Origin: Bacteroidia bacterium | Lineage (GTDB): Bacteria > Bacteroidota > Bacteroidia > NS11-12g > UBA955 | Assembly (NCBI GenBank): GCA_023228875.1 | Contig: JALOAG010000036.1 | Location: 1 to 7,607, forward strand | Length of the DNA stretch: 7,607 nt | Reading direction: 5' to 3' | In this document: positions 1 through 6,229 of the stretch, piece after piece | Layout of the letters: the number at the start of each line of letters is the position of its first letter | How positions within the stretch are numbered: position 1 is the first letter of the stretch | The notes under the pieces: model-generated | Database searches by the model: none | What the model was told of the DNA's origin: nothing | The model's input: only the letters and a program-made list of their open reading frames with translations | Translations under genes and position numbers: made by a program

Positions 1-394
1 TTGATTTAGTTAAATTCACTGCATCGATTATACACCCTTCACAACTGCGTAGCACAATATTGTTATCTAAACCTTTTAAATCTCTGCAGATTGAACTTTT
101 ATTTTTGTTTTTAAATTGAGTAATTAAAGATTGAGCTAAGGTGTAAGTGTACTCTTTACTGCTTCCTATCTTATCATAATCACTACTTAAATAGGATAAG
201 ATCAACAGTCCCCCACTGATAGCACCGCAAATCTCATCGTAAGAGCCCATCCCCCTTCCTAGAGCTTCACTTAGTTTATACAAAAGGGACTCTTTAACAC
301 CAACGTAGGGGGCAAATACAGAGGCAACTGCCTGAGCACAATTGAAGCCCCTTAATTGGAGTTCTAGGGCTTTTAAATCTAAATCTTCATCCAT
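1..394 (-). CDS. C-GCAxxG-C-C family protein (3' end beyond window)
   Basis: The gene reads leftward from an ATG at 394 and is open through 131 codons to the window edge, so its C-terminus is missing. An AGGA-type ribosome site (GAGGA, 401-405) sits 6 bases upstream and fixes the start. The protein matches the small C-GCAxxG-C-C family: an early 'NCAQAV' (Cys19), the central 'CGAISGG' (Cys56), then Cys103 and a C-x2-C pair 'SCEGC' (Cys118, Cys121). Members are thought to be redox-linked or metal-binding because of these cysteines, but no firm biochemical role is established to my knowledge. It lies downstream of the sugar operon on the same strand, behind a terminator-like hairpin, so it is probably a separate unit. 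The only promoter-like sequence in the short gap is weak (TTGCCT, 18 bases, TTTATT). No signal peptide is visible, which suggests a cytoplasmic location. Confidence 0.8.
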   Translation of the reverse strand, partial: MDEDLDLKALELQLRGFNCAQAVASVFAPYVGVKESLLYKLSEALGRGMGSYDEICGAISGGLLILSYLSSDYDKIGSSKEYTYTLAQSLITQFKNKNKSSICRDLKGLDNNIVLRSCEGCIIDAVNLTKS

Positions 395-478
395 TAGCAA
401 TCCTCATACTCTAATAAAGCACATAAAATGATATTTAGGCAAACAAAAGAGATTCTTTTTATTTGATTTAGGGGAAAC

Positions 479-507
479 TCACCCCCAAATTTAAAAATTG
501 GGGGTGA
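479..507 (-). terminator. Probable intrinsic terminator of the rbs operon
   Basis: A perfect 10-bp stem (TCACCCCCAA with its complement) closes a 9-base AT-only loop, 9 bases past the rbsB stop codon. The stem contains five consecutive G-C pairs. On the minus strand it is followed by only GUUU and then a C run, so the U-tract is poor. It may terminate imperfectly, or act as a 3' end that protects the mRNA. The loop-side A/T runs could add a few pairs. Confidence 0.65.
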
Positions 508-516
508 ATAAAGGTT

Positions 517-1422
517 TTAAAGTGTATCTTTAGTAATAAGTTTTAAAGGAATATTTATAAGAGATTCAATCTTCTCTCCCTTTAAGAATTTTACACTGTT
601 TTGTACAGCCATTTTCATTTGTAAAGCAGGTTGTTGTTGAACTGTTGCTGCCATCTCACCATTTTCAACAGCTTTAAGGGCATCATCAACTGCATCAACA
701 CCATAAACTTTAATCTTACCAGTTTTACCAGCAGCATCTATTGCTCTAACTGCACCTAGTGCCATTTCATCGTTGTGGGCATAAACTGCATCTAGATTTG
801 GGTATCCTTGTAAGATATCCTCCATAACTGTTGCACCTTGCTCACGGTTGTAGTTTGCTGTCAAAGAGACAACAACATCAATGTTTGTCCCTTTGATTGT
901 ATCAACGAATCCACCCTTACGATCATTTGTTGAAGAGGCTCCAGGGATTCCCTCTAACATTGCAACTTTTCCTCTTCCATTAAGATCTTTAATCATTTGC
1001 TCTGCTACAAGTTGGCCAGCTTCTCTGTTATCAATATCCAAGTGTTGTTCAACTTTACCAAAAGAGGCTGCTCTAGTGACAGTTATAACAGGAATACCTG
1101 CCCTATTAGCTGCTTCTACCGATGTTCCTACTGCATCTGAGTCAACTGGGTTGAGAATCAACAAATCAACTTTCCGGTTAAGTAGATCCTCAATTTGGTT
1201 TGTTTGTAGCTCTGGGGAGTCTTGGGCATCAAGGGTAATTAAATTATACCCTTCAACCTTAGCCTGGGCATCTCCCCCCTCTTTCATAGTGACAAAGAAA
1301 TCGTTTGCTAATGTTGAAACTGCAAAGCCTAGTGTTGGTGCTTTTTCCTCTTTGGCACCAGCAGCAAAAAGAGCTCCAGTCACTAGTGTGACAACAAGAA
1401 GTAGACATAAAATCTTTTTCAT
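517..1422 (-). CDS. rbsB: Ribose-type ABC transporter periplasmic binding protein
   Basis: This 301-residue protein is the periplasmic sugar receptor of the transporter (family 1 periplasmic binding proteins). A signal peptide spans about residues 1-23, with Ala-x-Ala sites at LFA (20) and AGA (23) and no lipobox cysteine. It aligns over its length to Escherichia coli RbsB from memory ('VSTLANDFF', 'NPVDSDAVG', 'HNDEMALGA'). Ligand residues Ser36, Asn40, Phe42, Phe43, Asn91, Arg117, Arg168, Asn217, Asp243 and Gln263 match their E. coli counterparts. Two positions differ: E. coli Asp89 is Thr116 here, and Phe164 is Tyr191. The substrate may therefore be a ribose relative rather than ribose itself. 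An AAGGAG site lies 6 bases before the ATG. It is the last gene of the operon, set 38 bases after rbsC with a small hairpin in the gap. Confidence 0.93.
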   Translation of the reverse strand: MKKILCLLLVVTLVTGALFAAGAKEEKAPTLGFAVSTLANDFFVTMKEGGDAQAKVEGYNLITLDAQDSPELQTNQIEDLLNRKVDLLILNPVDSDAVGTSVEAANRAGIPVITVTRAASFGKVEQHLDIDNREAGQLVAEQMIKDLNGRGKVAMLEGIPGASSTNDRKGGFVDTIKGTNIDVVVSLTANYNREQGATVMEDILQGYPNLDAVYAHNDEMALGAVRAIDAAGKTGKIKVYGVDAVDDALKAVENGEMAATVQQQPALQMKMAVQNSVKFLKGEKIESLINIPLKLITKDTL

Positions 1423-1437
1423 TTTTAACTCCTTACT

Positions 1438-1453
1438 TTCGGATTTTTCCGAA
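1438..1453 (-). other. Small intercistronic stem-loop ahead of rbsB
   Basis: A perfect 6-bp inverted repeat (TTCGGA/TCCGAA) with a 4-base loop fills the rbsC-rbsB gap. On the mRNA it ends 3 bases before the rbsB AAGGAG. It lacks a U-tract, so it is not a terminator. It could mark a processing or stability element that lets the binding protein be made in excess over the membrane parts, a known pattern in transporter operons. That role is inference; only the repeat is seen. Confidence 0.5.
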
Positions 1454-1460
1454 CTAATAT

Positions 1461-2435
1461 TTATTTCTTATTCCTTTGACGAATAAGGACAGCAACTAAA
1501 ATAATTGTCCCTTTAACTATTTGTTGAAAAAAGGCACTAATTCCTAATTGATTCATACCGTTATTTATAATCCCAATTGTTAATGCTCCTATTAAAGTTC
1601 CAATAACGGTACCTATTCCTCCAGATAGAGATGCGCCTCCAAGAATCACAGCTGCTAAAACATCCATCTCCATCCCCTCATTTGCAATCGCCTGTGCGCT
1701 GAGAAGTTTACTTGTTGTGATAATTCCACCTAAGGCAGCTAGTGCTCCACTGACAATGAAGACCGAAATTTTATAGGGTTTTATTGGGATAGCTGAAAGT
1801 TTTGCTGCTTCTAGATTAGAACCGATAGATTTGTAATAGACTCCGTGCTTTGTTTTATGGAGCACGATATAGGCAATAATTACTAAAATTCCACACAAAA
1901 TAGTTGAGACAGGAACTACACCTATATAGCCAGCACCTAGAAAAGCAAAGGAGCGCGGTAGATTGGAGACAGCTCTTCCGCTTGTCCAAACAAGGGCCAT
2001 CCCTCGCACAATCCACATCATAGAAAGTGAAACAATAAATGAGGGGATTTTTCCATAGACAACCAACAATCCATTTGTTAAGCCTATGGTCATTCCAAAT
2101 AGTAGTGCTACAGCTACACCGACAAAGACTGAATTTGTCCCTATCATAACAATTGCACTTGTAACTCCAGCAAAAGCAGCTACAGAGCCTACAGAGAGGT
2201 CAATTTCACCTGATAAGACAACGCTAAGCATACCCAATGAAACAATAAGAACAATAGAAACTTGTCTAGTAATGTTTAGCAGGTTATTCACTGATGCAAA
2301 AGATGTTGTTGAAAAGGAGAATGTTAATATCAGAACAACCATTATTATTAAAAGACCATGTTCACTTGATAAAGCAGAGCTAACTCTCTCCCGTTTTAAA
2401 ATTGCTTTAGCTGTTTGTTTAATTTTATTCTCCAT
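1461..2435 (-). CDS. rbsC: Ribose-type ABC transporter permease
   Basis: This 324-residue integral membrane protein would form the homodimeric channel of the importer in the inner membrane. Hydrophobic segments lie at about 28-46, 54-76, 82-98, 102-126, 133-151, 170-192, 221-245, 258-292 and 303-319, in keeping with the BPD_transp_2 (RbsC/XylH/AraH) family. Family motifs are 'GEIDLSVGS' (76-84), the cytoplasmic coupling loop 'GSNLEAAKLSAI' (205-216), and the glycine-rich 'ILGGASLSGGIGTVIG' (264-279). Length is normal for the family, and the N-terminal charged stretch (residues 1-27) is cytoplasmic by expectation. The ATG directly abuts the rbsA TAG stop with no gap, and its AGGAG lies 8 bases upstream inside the last codons of rbsA, so translation is probably coupled. 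Confidence 0.93.
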   Translation of the reverse strand: MENKIKQTAKAILKRERVSSALSSEHGLLIIMVVLILTFSFSTTSFASVNNLLNITRQVSIVLIVSLGMLSVVLSGEIDLSVGSVAAFAGVTSAIVMIGTNSVFVGVAVALLFGMTIGLTNGLLVVYGKIPSFIVSLSMMWIVRGMALVWTSGRAVSNLPRSFAFLGAGYIGVVPVSTILCGILVIIAYIVLHKTKHGVYYKSIGSNLEAAKLSAIPIKPYKISVFIVSGALAALGGIITTSKLLSAQAIANEGMEMDVLAAVILGGASLSGGIGTVIGTLIGALTIGIINNGMNQLGISAFFQQIVKGTIILVAVLIRQRNKK

Positions 2436-3938
2436 CTAATCTACTCCTAATGAAATTGACAATATTTTCTCCCCTGTGGTTTCTCTTGGATCAAATGGAC
2501 CAGCGACACCAGTAGGGTGCAAAATCATGATTGAATCGCATATGTTTATTAGCTCTTGATATTCAGAAGAGAGGAGCAGTACAGAGGTTCCACTTTCAGC
2601 TAAAGTTCTAACATGTTCGTAGATTTCTTCTTTAGCACCAACATCAATTCCTCTGGTTGGCTCATCCATTATTATCAACTTGGGGTTTGTTAACAACCAC
2701 TTCCCAATTACTAACTTTTGTTGATTACCTCCAGAAAGATTGCCGGCAAGCATCTTTAAATTTAGAGGTTGTAATCTTAGTTTTTCTCCCATTTCTAATG
2801 AATACTTTTCTATTCTAGGAGTGTCTAAAGTTCCAAATTTAGTTAAAGATTCATTAACATTTACTACCAGAAAGTTTGTTAAAATTGAGCTATTTAAAAA
2901 TAGTCCTTCACTTTTACGATCTTCAGGAATAAAAGCTAATCCATACTTTTTAGCGTCTCGAGATGAGTTAATTTTTATTTGCTCTCCTTTTAATAGTATC
3001 TTTCCACTAATTTGGTGTCCTCCACCAAAAAGTGAGTGGGCCAATTCACTCTTTCCTGACCCAATAATCCCAGTAACACCAAATATTTGTCCTTTTTTTA
3101 CTTCTAAAGAAATTTTGTTTTTCATTAATGTTGTTTGATAGTCATCAAGTTTTAACAAAGTAGGTACTGCTTCAAAATCTCTTTTCTCTTTTTTTATATT
3201 TGAGAAAATAACTTGCCCTATCATAGCTTTCACTAAGTCTGAGTGCTTAACCTTTTTAACATCGAAAGTGTCAATTAGCCTCCCATCTCTTAAGACAGTT
3301 GCCCTATCACAGATTCTAAAAACCTCTTCTAGATAGTGGCTAATGTAAATCATTGTTACTTTTTGCTTTCGTAGTAAGTCAAGAATTTCAAAAAGTGTAT
3401 CAATCTCTTTTTGACTCATTCCAGTAGTTGGCTCATCCAATAAAAGTATTCTTGCATTTAGAACAAGCGCTTTAACAATTTCTATTATCCTTTTTTGTCC
3501 CATTCTTAAGTTTGAGACTTTCTCTTTAGGATTAATATCAATTTGGAACCTTTGAAGTTGTTGTTCACTTTTCTTGTATAATGCTTTTCGGTCATAAAAC
3601 CCTTTTTTCAAAAATTGGCTCTCATTCCCTAAGTAAATATTTTCTCCTACACTCAAAGTTTCAATTAGACTGAGTTCTTGGTAAATTACACCAATACCCT
3701 CTTTTCTAGCTTCGACAGGGTTGTTAATTAAGATATTTTTATTATCAATTTCCATTGAGCCTGAATCAGCTTTGTGTACACCTGTGATTATTTTAATTAA
3801 AGTTGATTTACCTGCCCCATTTTCTCCTAACAGAGCATGGATTTCTCCCTCAACAAGGTTAAAATCAACTTTTTTAAGGGCGTGTACCCCTCCAAAGTGC
3901 TTATCAATTCCTTTTAGCTCTAAAACAGGTTTTTTCAT
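2436..3938 (-). CDS. rbsA: Ribose-type ABC transporter ATP-binding protein (two fused ATPase domains)
   Basis: This 500-residue cytoplasmic ATPase powers import through RbsC. The first domain has Walker A 'GENGAGKST' (38-46), Q-loop Gln87, Walker B 'ILLLDEP' with Glu169, and His201 of the switch. Its signature is degenerate, 'LRMGQ' (144-148) with Arg where Ser is usual. The second domain has a Walker A 'GIIGSGKSE' (290-298), a canonical signature 'LSGGNQQK' (401-408), Walker B 'LIIMDEPTRG' (421-430) with Glu426, and Ser-Glu in place of the switch His. One composite site (domain 1 Walker motifs plus domain 2 signature) thus looks fully active and the other degenerate, as is common in RbsA/MglA/XylG proteins. 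The ATG lies 11 bases past the rbsK stop, with AGGTGG 7 bases upstream that overlaps that stop. Length is typical. Confidence 0.94.
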   Translation of the reverse strand: MKKPVLELKGIDKHFGGVHALKKVDFNLVEGEIHALLGENGAGKSTLIKIITGVHKADSGSMEIDNKNILINNPVEARKEGIGVIYQELSLIETLSVGENIYLGNESQFLKKGFYDRKALYKKSEQQLQRFQIDINPKEKVSNLRMGQKRIIEIVKALVLNARILLLDEPTTGMSQKEIDTLFEILDLLRKQKVTMIYISHYLEEVFRICDRATVLRDGRLIDTFDVKKVKHSDLVKAMIGQVIFSNIKKEKRDFEAVPTLLKLDDYQTTLMKNKISLEVKKGQIFGVTGIIGSGKSELAHSLFGGGHQISGKILLKGEQIKINSSRDAKKYGLAFIPEDRKSEGLFLNSSILTNFLVVNVNESLTKFGTLDTPRIEKYSLEMGEKLRLQPLNLKMLAGNLSGGNQQKLVIGKWLLTNPKLIIMDEPTRGIDVGAKEEIYEHVRTLAESGTSVLLLSSEYQELINICDSIMILHPTGVAGPFDPRETTGEKILSISLGVD

Positions 3939-3949
3939 TGAATTACCAC

Positions 3950-4879
3950 CTATTTTTTACTTTTCTTATATAGCTGATTAACCTCATCTAAATTGGGTAT
4001 TGAGGATTGAGCACCTTTTCTTGTGACACTTATAGCTGCAGCTGTTTGGGCAAACTCTATTGCATCTAAGAAAGCCCACCCTTTTGATAAGGCAGCAACA
4101 AAGCCTCCCAGAAAAACATCTCCGGCAGCTGTTGTATCAACCGGTTTTAAATCAACTACAGGCAATCGCTTAACAACATTTTGATCAATAGTTAAAACAC
4201 CCATTTTTCCCATCGAAATCATTGGAGAAGCGAATCCATAATCTACAAGTGCTTTTAAAGCTAGTTCCCCACTCTCATAATCAACTACATCTATGTTGGT
4301 TATTGATTTAGCCTCAGTTTCATTTGGCTTAACAAAATCAACACTTCTAGCAATCTCCTTTGGAATAGGTTTTTGGGGAACAGGGGCAGGATCTAAAACT
4401 ACAGTTTTGCCTAAAGATTTAGCCAACTTAATCGCTTCATAAGCTGTATCAACATTGATCTCTAAAGTAATTAACAAAATATCGCACTCTTCAAACACTT
4501 CTTTGTTTGATAATACATCTTGCGGAGTAAGTTGAGCATTTGCACCAGGGGTAAATAAAATTGAGTTTTGACCATTTTTATCAACCATTATCATTGCAAT
4601 ACCTGCTGTCCCACCTTTCAGTTGGATATTACGATCCATATTTACACCACTAGAGGACATAACAGCTGTTAGTTCTTCAGAAAAACTATCGGTCCCTAAT
4701 TTTGTAAAATAGGTTACATCTGCTCCCAATTTTGAAGCTGCAACAGCTTGATTTCCCCCCTTTCCTCCAGGGAAAGTTTGAAAATTGTCGGTCACTAAGG
4801 TTTGTCCAGGAATTGGGATACTCTCTGCAAACATAACTAAATCCATGTTTACACTTCCCATGCAAACTATTTTTTTCAT
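3950..4879 (-). CDS. rbsK: Ribokinase (PfkB family)
   Basis: This 309-residue cytoplasmic kinase would transfer phosphate from ATP to the 5-hydroxyl of ribose or a close analogue, trapping the imported sugar. PfkB landmarks are present: 'GSVNMD' (8-13) with substrate-contact Asn11 and Asp13, 'GGKGGNQAVAA' (38-48) with Asn43, Glu140, the NxxE motif 'NETE' (186-189), and the second signature 'DTTAAGD' (248-254) with catalytic base Asp254. 'VTRKGAQSSIP' near the C-terminus matches the monovalent-cation and nucleotide region of E. coli RbsK. Unlike the binding protein and the mutarotase, the sugar-contact residues I can map are those of true ribokinases. The start overlaps the preceding gene's stop as ATGA, with AAGGAG 9 bases upstream inside that gene, so the pair should be translationally coupled. 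Confidence 0.93.
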   Translation of the reverse strand: MKKIVCMGSVNMDLVMFAESIPIPGQTLVTDNFQTFPGGKGGNQAVAASKLGADVTYFTKLGTDSFSEELTAVMSSSGVNMDRNIQLKGGTAGIAMIMVDKNGQNSILFTPGANAQLTPQDVLSNKEVFEECDILLITLEINVDTAYEAIKLAKSLGKTVVLDPAPVPQKPIPKEIARSVDFVKPNETEAKSITNIDVVDYESGELALKALVDYGFASPMISMGKMGVLTIDQNVVKRLPVVDLKPVDTTAAGDVFLGGFVAALSKGWAFLDAIEFAQTAAAISVTRKGAQSSIPNLDEVNQLYKKSKK

Positions 4880-5715
4880 TTCAGGTTGCTCCTTAAAAGT
4901 TCAACTTCCTTCATAAATGTTCTTGTCCGCTCAAAATCAACTCTATTTTTCCATTGATTATCTTTTTTGAACCAAGAGCCCACTATTGCCCCATCAGAAA
5001 CTCGAAGCAAAGATTGAACATTGTTTGTGTTTACTCCACTGCCTAAAATAACAGGCAACGTAACCTCTTTTTTAACCAACTCAACTTTTTCAGCTGTTGG
5101 TGGAGTTCCGGTTTCAAAGCCAGTTACTATTAAGACATCTCCCCCCTGTTGCTCTATATCTCGAGCCTGCTCCTCAATACTTCGATCGCTAATTATGAAG
5201 TGAGAACCGTGTTTAACATTGACATCACACATGCTAATTATCTGATGTGCCCCTAGATGAGATCTTTTAGTTGCAACTTCGGAACCTACTGCATCAACAA
5301 ATCCAACTTGTGAAATATAGGAGTTACACCACTCAAAAACGCGTATCCATTGTGCTTGAGATGCAATTGCACTAACTAAAGCTTCTACTCCACCGTTCAT
5401 ATGGGCGTTAACACCAATTGGTATTTTTACATTTGAACGAACTTCATGGGCGGCGACCGCTAATGAGGCAACTGTTTCAAGAGGAATTTTTCCAGTTTTT
5501 GCATATGGGTAGTCCCAAATATTCTCAACTTGTATTCCATCTACCCCAGCATCCTCCAATATTTTTGCCTCTTCAATTGCTATTTTGAGAATTTCTTTCA
5601 TACCTAAATCTTTTTGGTTATACAAAGGAGAACCAGGTAGAGGTCTTAAATGAACCATGCCAATTACTGGTTTAGGGTTTTCAAAAATAGTTTCTAACGG
5701 TTTAGATAATTGCAT
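4876..5715 (-). CDS. BtpA/SgcQ-family TIM-barrel protein, function unassigned
   Basis: This 279-residue soluble protein belongs to the BtpA family (PF03437), which adopts a TIM-barrel-like fold. It is recognised by the N-terminal 'PVIGMVHLRPLPGSP' (16-30), 'AGVDGIQVEN' (56-65), 'CDVNVKHG' (163-170), 'VLIVTGFETGTPP' (194-206), 'LPVILGSGVNTNNV' (220-233) and 'DGAIVGSWFKKDN' (241-253). The glycine-rich C-terminal strands resemble the phosphate-binding end of TIM barrels, which suggests a phosphorylated substrate. The middle (about 102-160) departs from the usual 'NVLRND' block: 'GVNAHMNGG' is seen instead. Cyanobacterial BtpA is linked to photosystem I biogenesis and E. coli SgcQ lies in a sugar operon; neither gives a reaction. 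Its place between rbsD and rbsK, with an ATGA overlap, points to sugar or sugar-phosphate metabolism. An AAGGA lies 7 bases before the ATG. Confidence 0.85.
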   Translation of the reverse strand: MQLSKPLETIFENPKPVIGMVHLRPLPGSPLYNQKDLGMKEILKIAIEEAKILEDAGVDGIQVENIWDYPYAKTGKIPLETVASLAVAAHEVRSNVKIPIGVNAHMNGGVEALVSAIASQAQWIRVFEWCNSYISQVGFVDAVGSEVATKRSHLGAHQIISMCDVNVKHGSHFIISDRSIEEQARDIEQQGGDVLIVTGFETGTPPTAEKVELVKKEVTLPVILGSGVNTNNVQSLLRVSDGAIVGSWFKKDNQWKNRVDFERTRTFMKEVELLRSNLK

Positions 5716-5733
5716 TGTCCTTTCCTTTTTAAT

Positions 5734-6177
5734 TTAAAAATCAACTCCAGCTACTAATACAATGTAAGCGTATGGACTTCTCTCTCCAGTTCGGACAAAA
5801 GCTTTTACTTGCTCCCCTTCTAAAGCACCTGTTAACCACAAATCTTTAACAGGATAATGGTCCATTACTTTCTCTTTGATTTTGTTTCCTTTGTTATCGT
5901 ATGAGTGGATAATGTCGGTGAATGTTTTGTAATGTTCTGGGTTAACCTCTTTTGTCTCTTTTGAGACAATGTAACTTTCGACAACCAACTCACTCATTAC
6001 AGCAGCTAAAACTTCTTCTACTTTGGGTATTCCATCTGTAACTGCTAAATCAATAACTTCAGTTAAGTCATGAGCAGGGAATGGACAACCAACATCTCCA
6101 ATTAAAATCATATCCCCATGCCCCATCTTTGCTACCATCTCTGATAATTTTCTGTTTTGAATTCCTGATCTTTTCAT
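5734..6177 (-). CDS. rbsD: RbsD/FucU-family sugar mutarotase (D-ribose pyranase type)
   Basis: This 147-residue cytoplasmic protein would interconvert pyranose and furanose or anomeric forms so the kinase receives the right one. RbsD features are 'MGHGD' with catalytic-type His20, Asp28 in 'GDVGCPFP', a likely second catalytic His107, and the C-terminal 'RTGERSPYAYI...AGVDF' (129-147). In Bacillus subtilis RbsD the sugar-contact pair is Tyr120 and Asn122; here they are Tyr136 and Tyr138, so the usual Asn is replaced. The start at 6177 is chosen because the homology begins there and AAGGAG lies 6 bases upstream. An in-frame ATG at 6249 would overlap the regulator gene and lacks both features. 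The protein is slightly longer than E. coli RbsD (139 residues). It is the first metabolic gene after the regulator, preceded by a perfect palindrome. Confidence 0.9.
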   Translation of the reverse strand: MKRSGIQNRKLSEMVAKMGHGDMILIGDVGCPFPAHDLTEVIDLAVTDGIPKVEEVLAAVMSELVVESYIVSKETKEVNPEHYKTFTDIIHSYDNKGNKIKEKVMDHYPVKDLWLTGALEGEQVKAFVRTGERSPYAYIVLVAGVDF

Positions 6178-6183
6178 TTTGTA

Positions 6184-6189
6184 CTCCTT
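6184..6189 (-). promoter_or_regulatory. Ribosome binding site that sets the rbsD start
   Basis: AAGGAG lies 6 bases before the ATG at 6177. It rules against the upstream in-frame ATG at 6249. Confidence 0.85.
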
Positions 6190-6198
6190 AAATCTTTT

Positions 6199-6214
6199 AT
6201 TTAATCGATTAAAT
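6199..6214. promoter_or_regulatory. Operator palindrome O3 between the regulator and rbsD
   Basis: ATTTAATCGATTAAAT is a perfect 16-bp palindrome in the 52-base gap between the regulator stop and the rbsD start. It has the central CG typical of LacI-family operators, and 14 of its bases recur upstream of the operon promoter. A -10-like TATCAT (6213-6218, minus strand) overlaps its edge, but I see no convincing -35, so it may gate an internal promoter, act as a transcription roadblock, or serve as an auxiliary looping site. Confidence 0.75.
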
Positions 6215-6229
6215 GATAAAAAATAAAAT

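Noticed and set aside
23..28. ATCGAT within the C-GCAxxG-C-C gene as a fourth operator
   Set aside because: Only the 6-base core matches, the flanks are unlike the other sites, and it lies deep inside a coding sequence.
1405..1407. Cys6 of RbsB as a lipoprotein cysteine
   Set aside because: It lies too early in the signal peptide, before the hydrophobic core, and has no lipobox; the Ala-x-Ala sites fit signal peptidase I.
881..1486. A 201-codon plus-strand frame opposite rbsB
   Set aside because: It lies antisense to a well-supported gene, shows no recognisable domain, and is rich in Ser and Pro as expected from the reverse complement of a coding frame.
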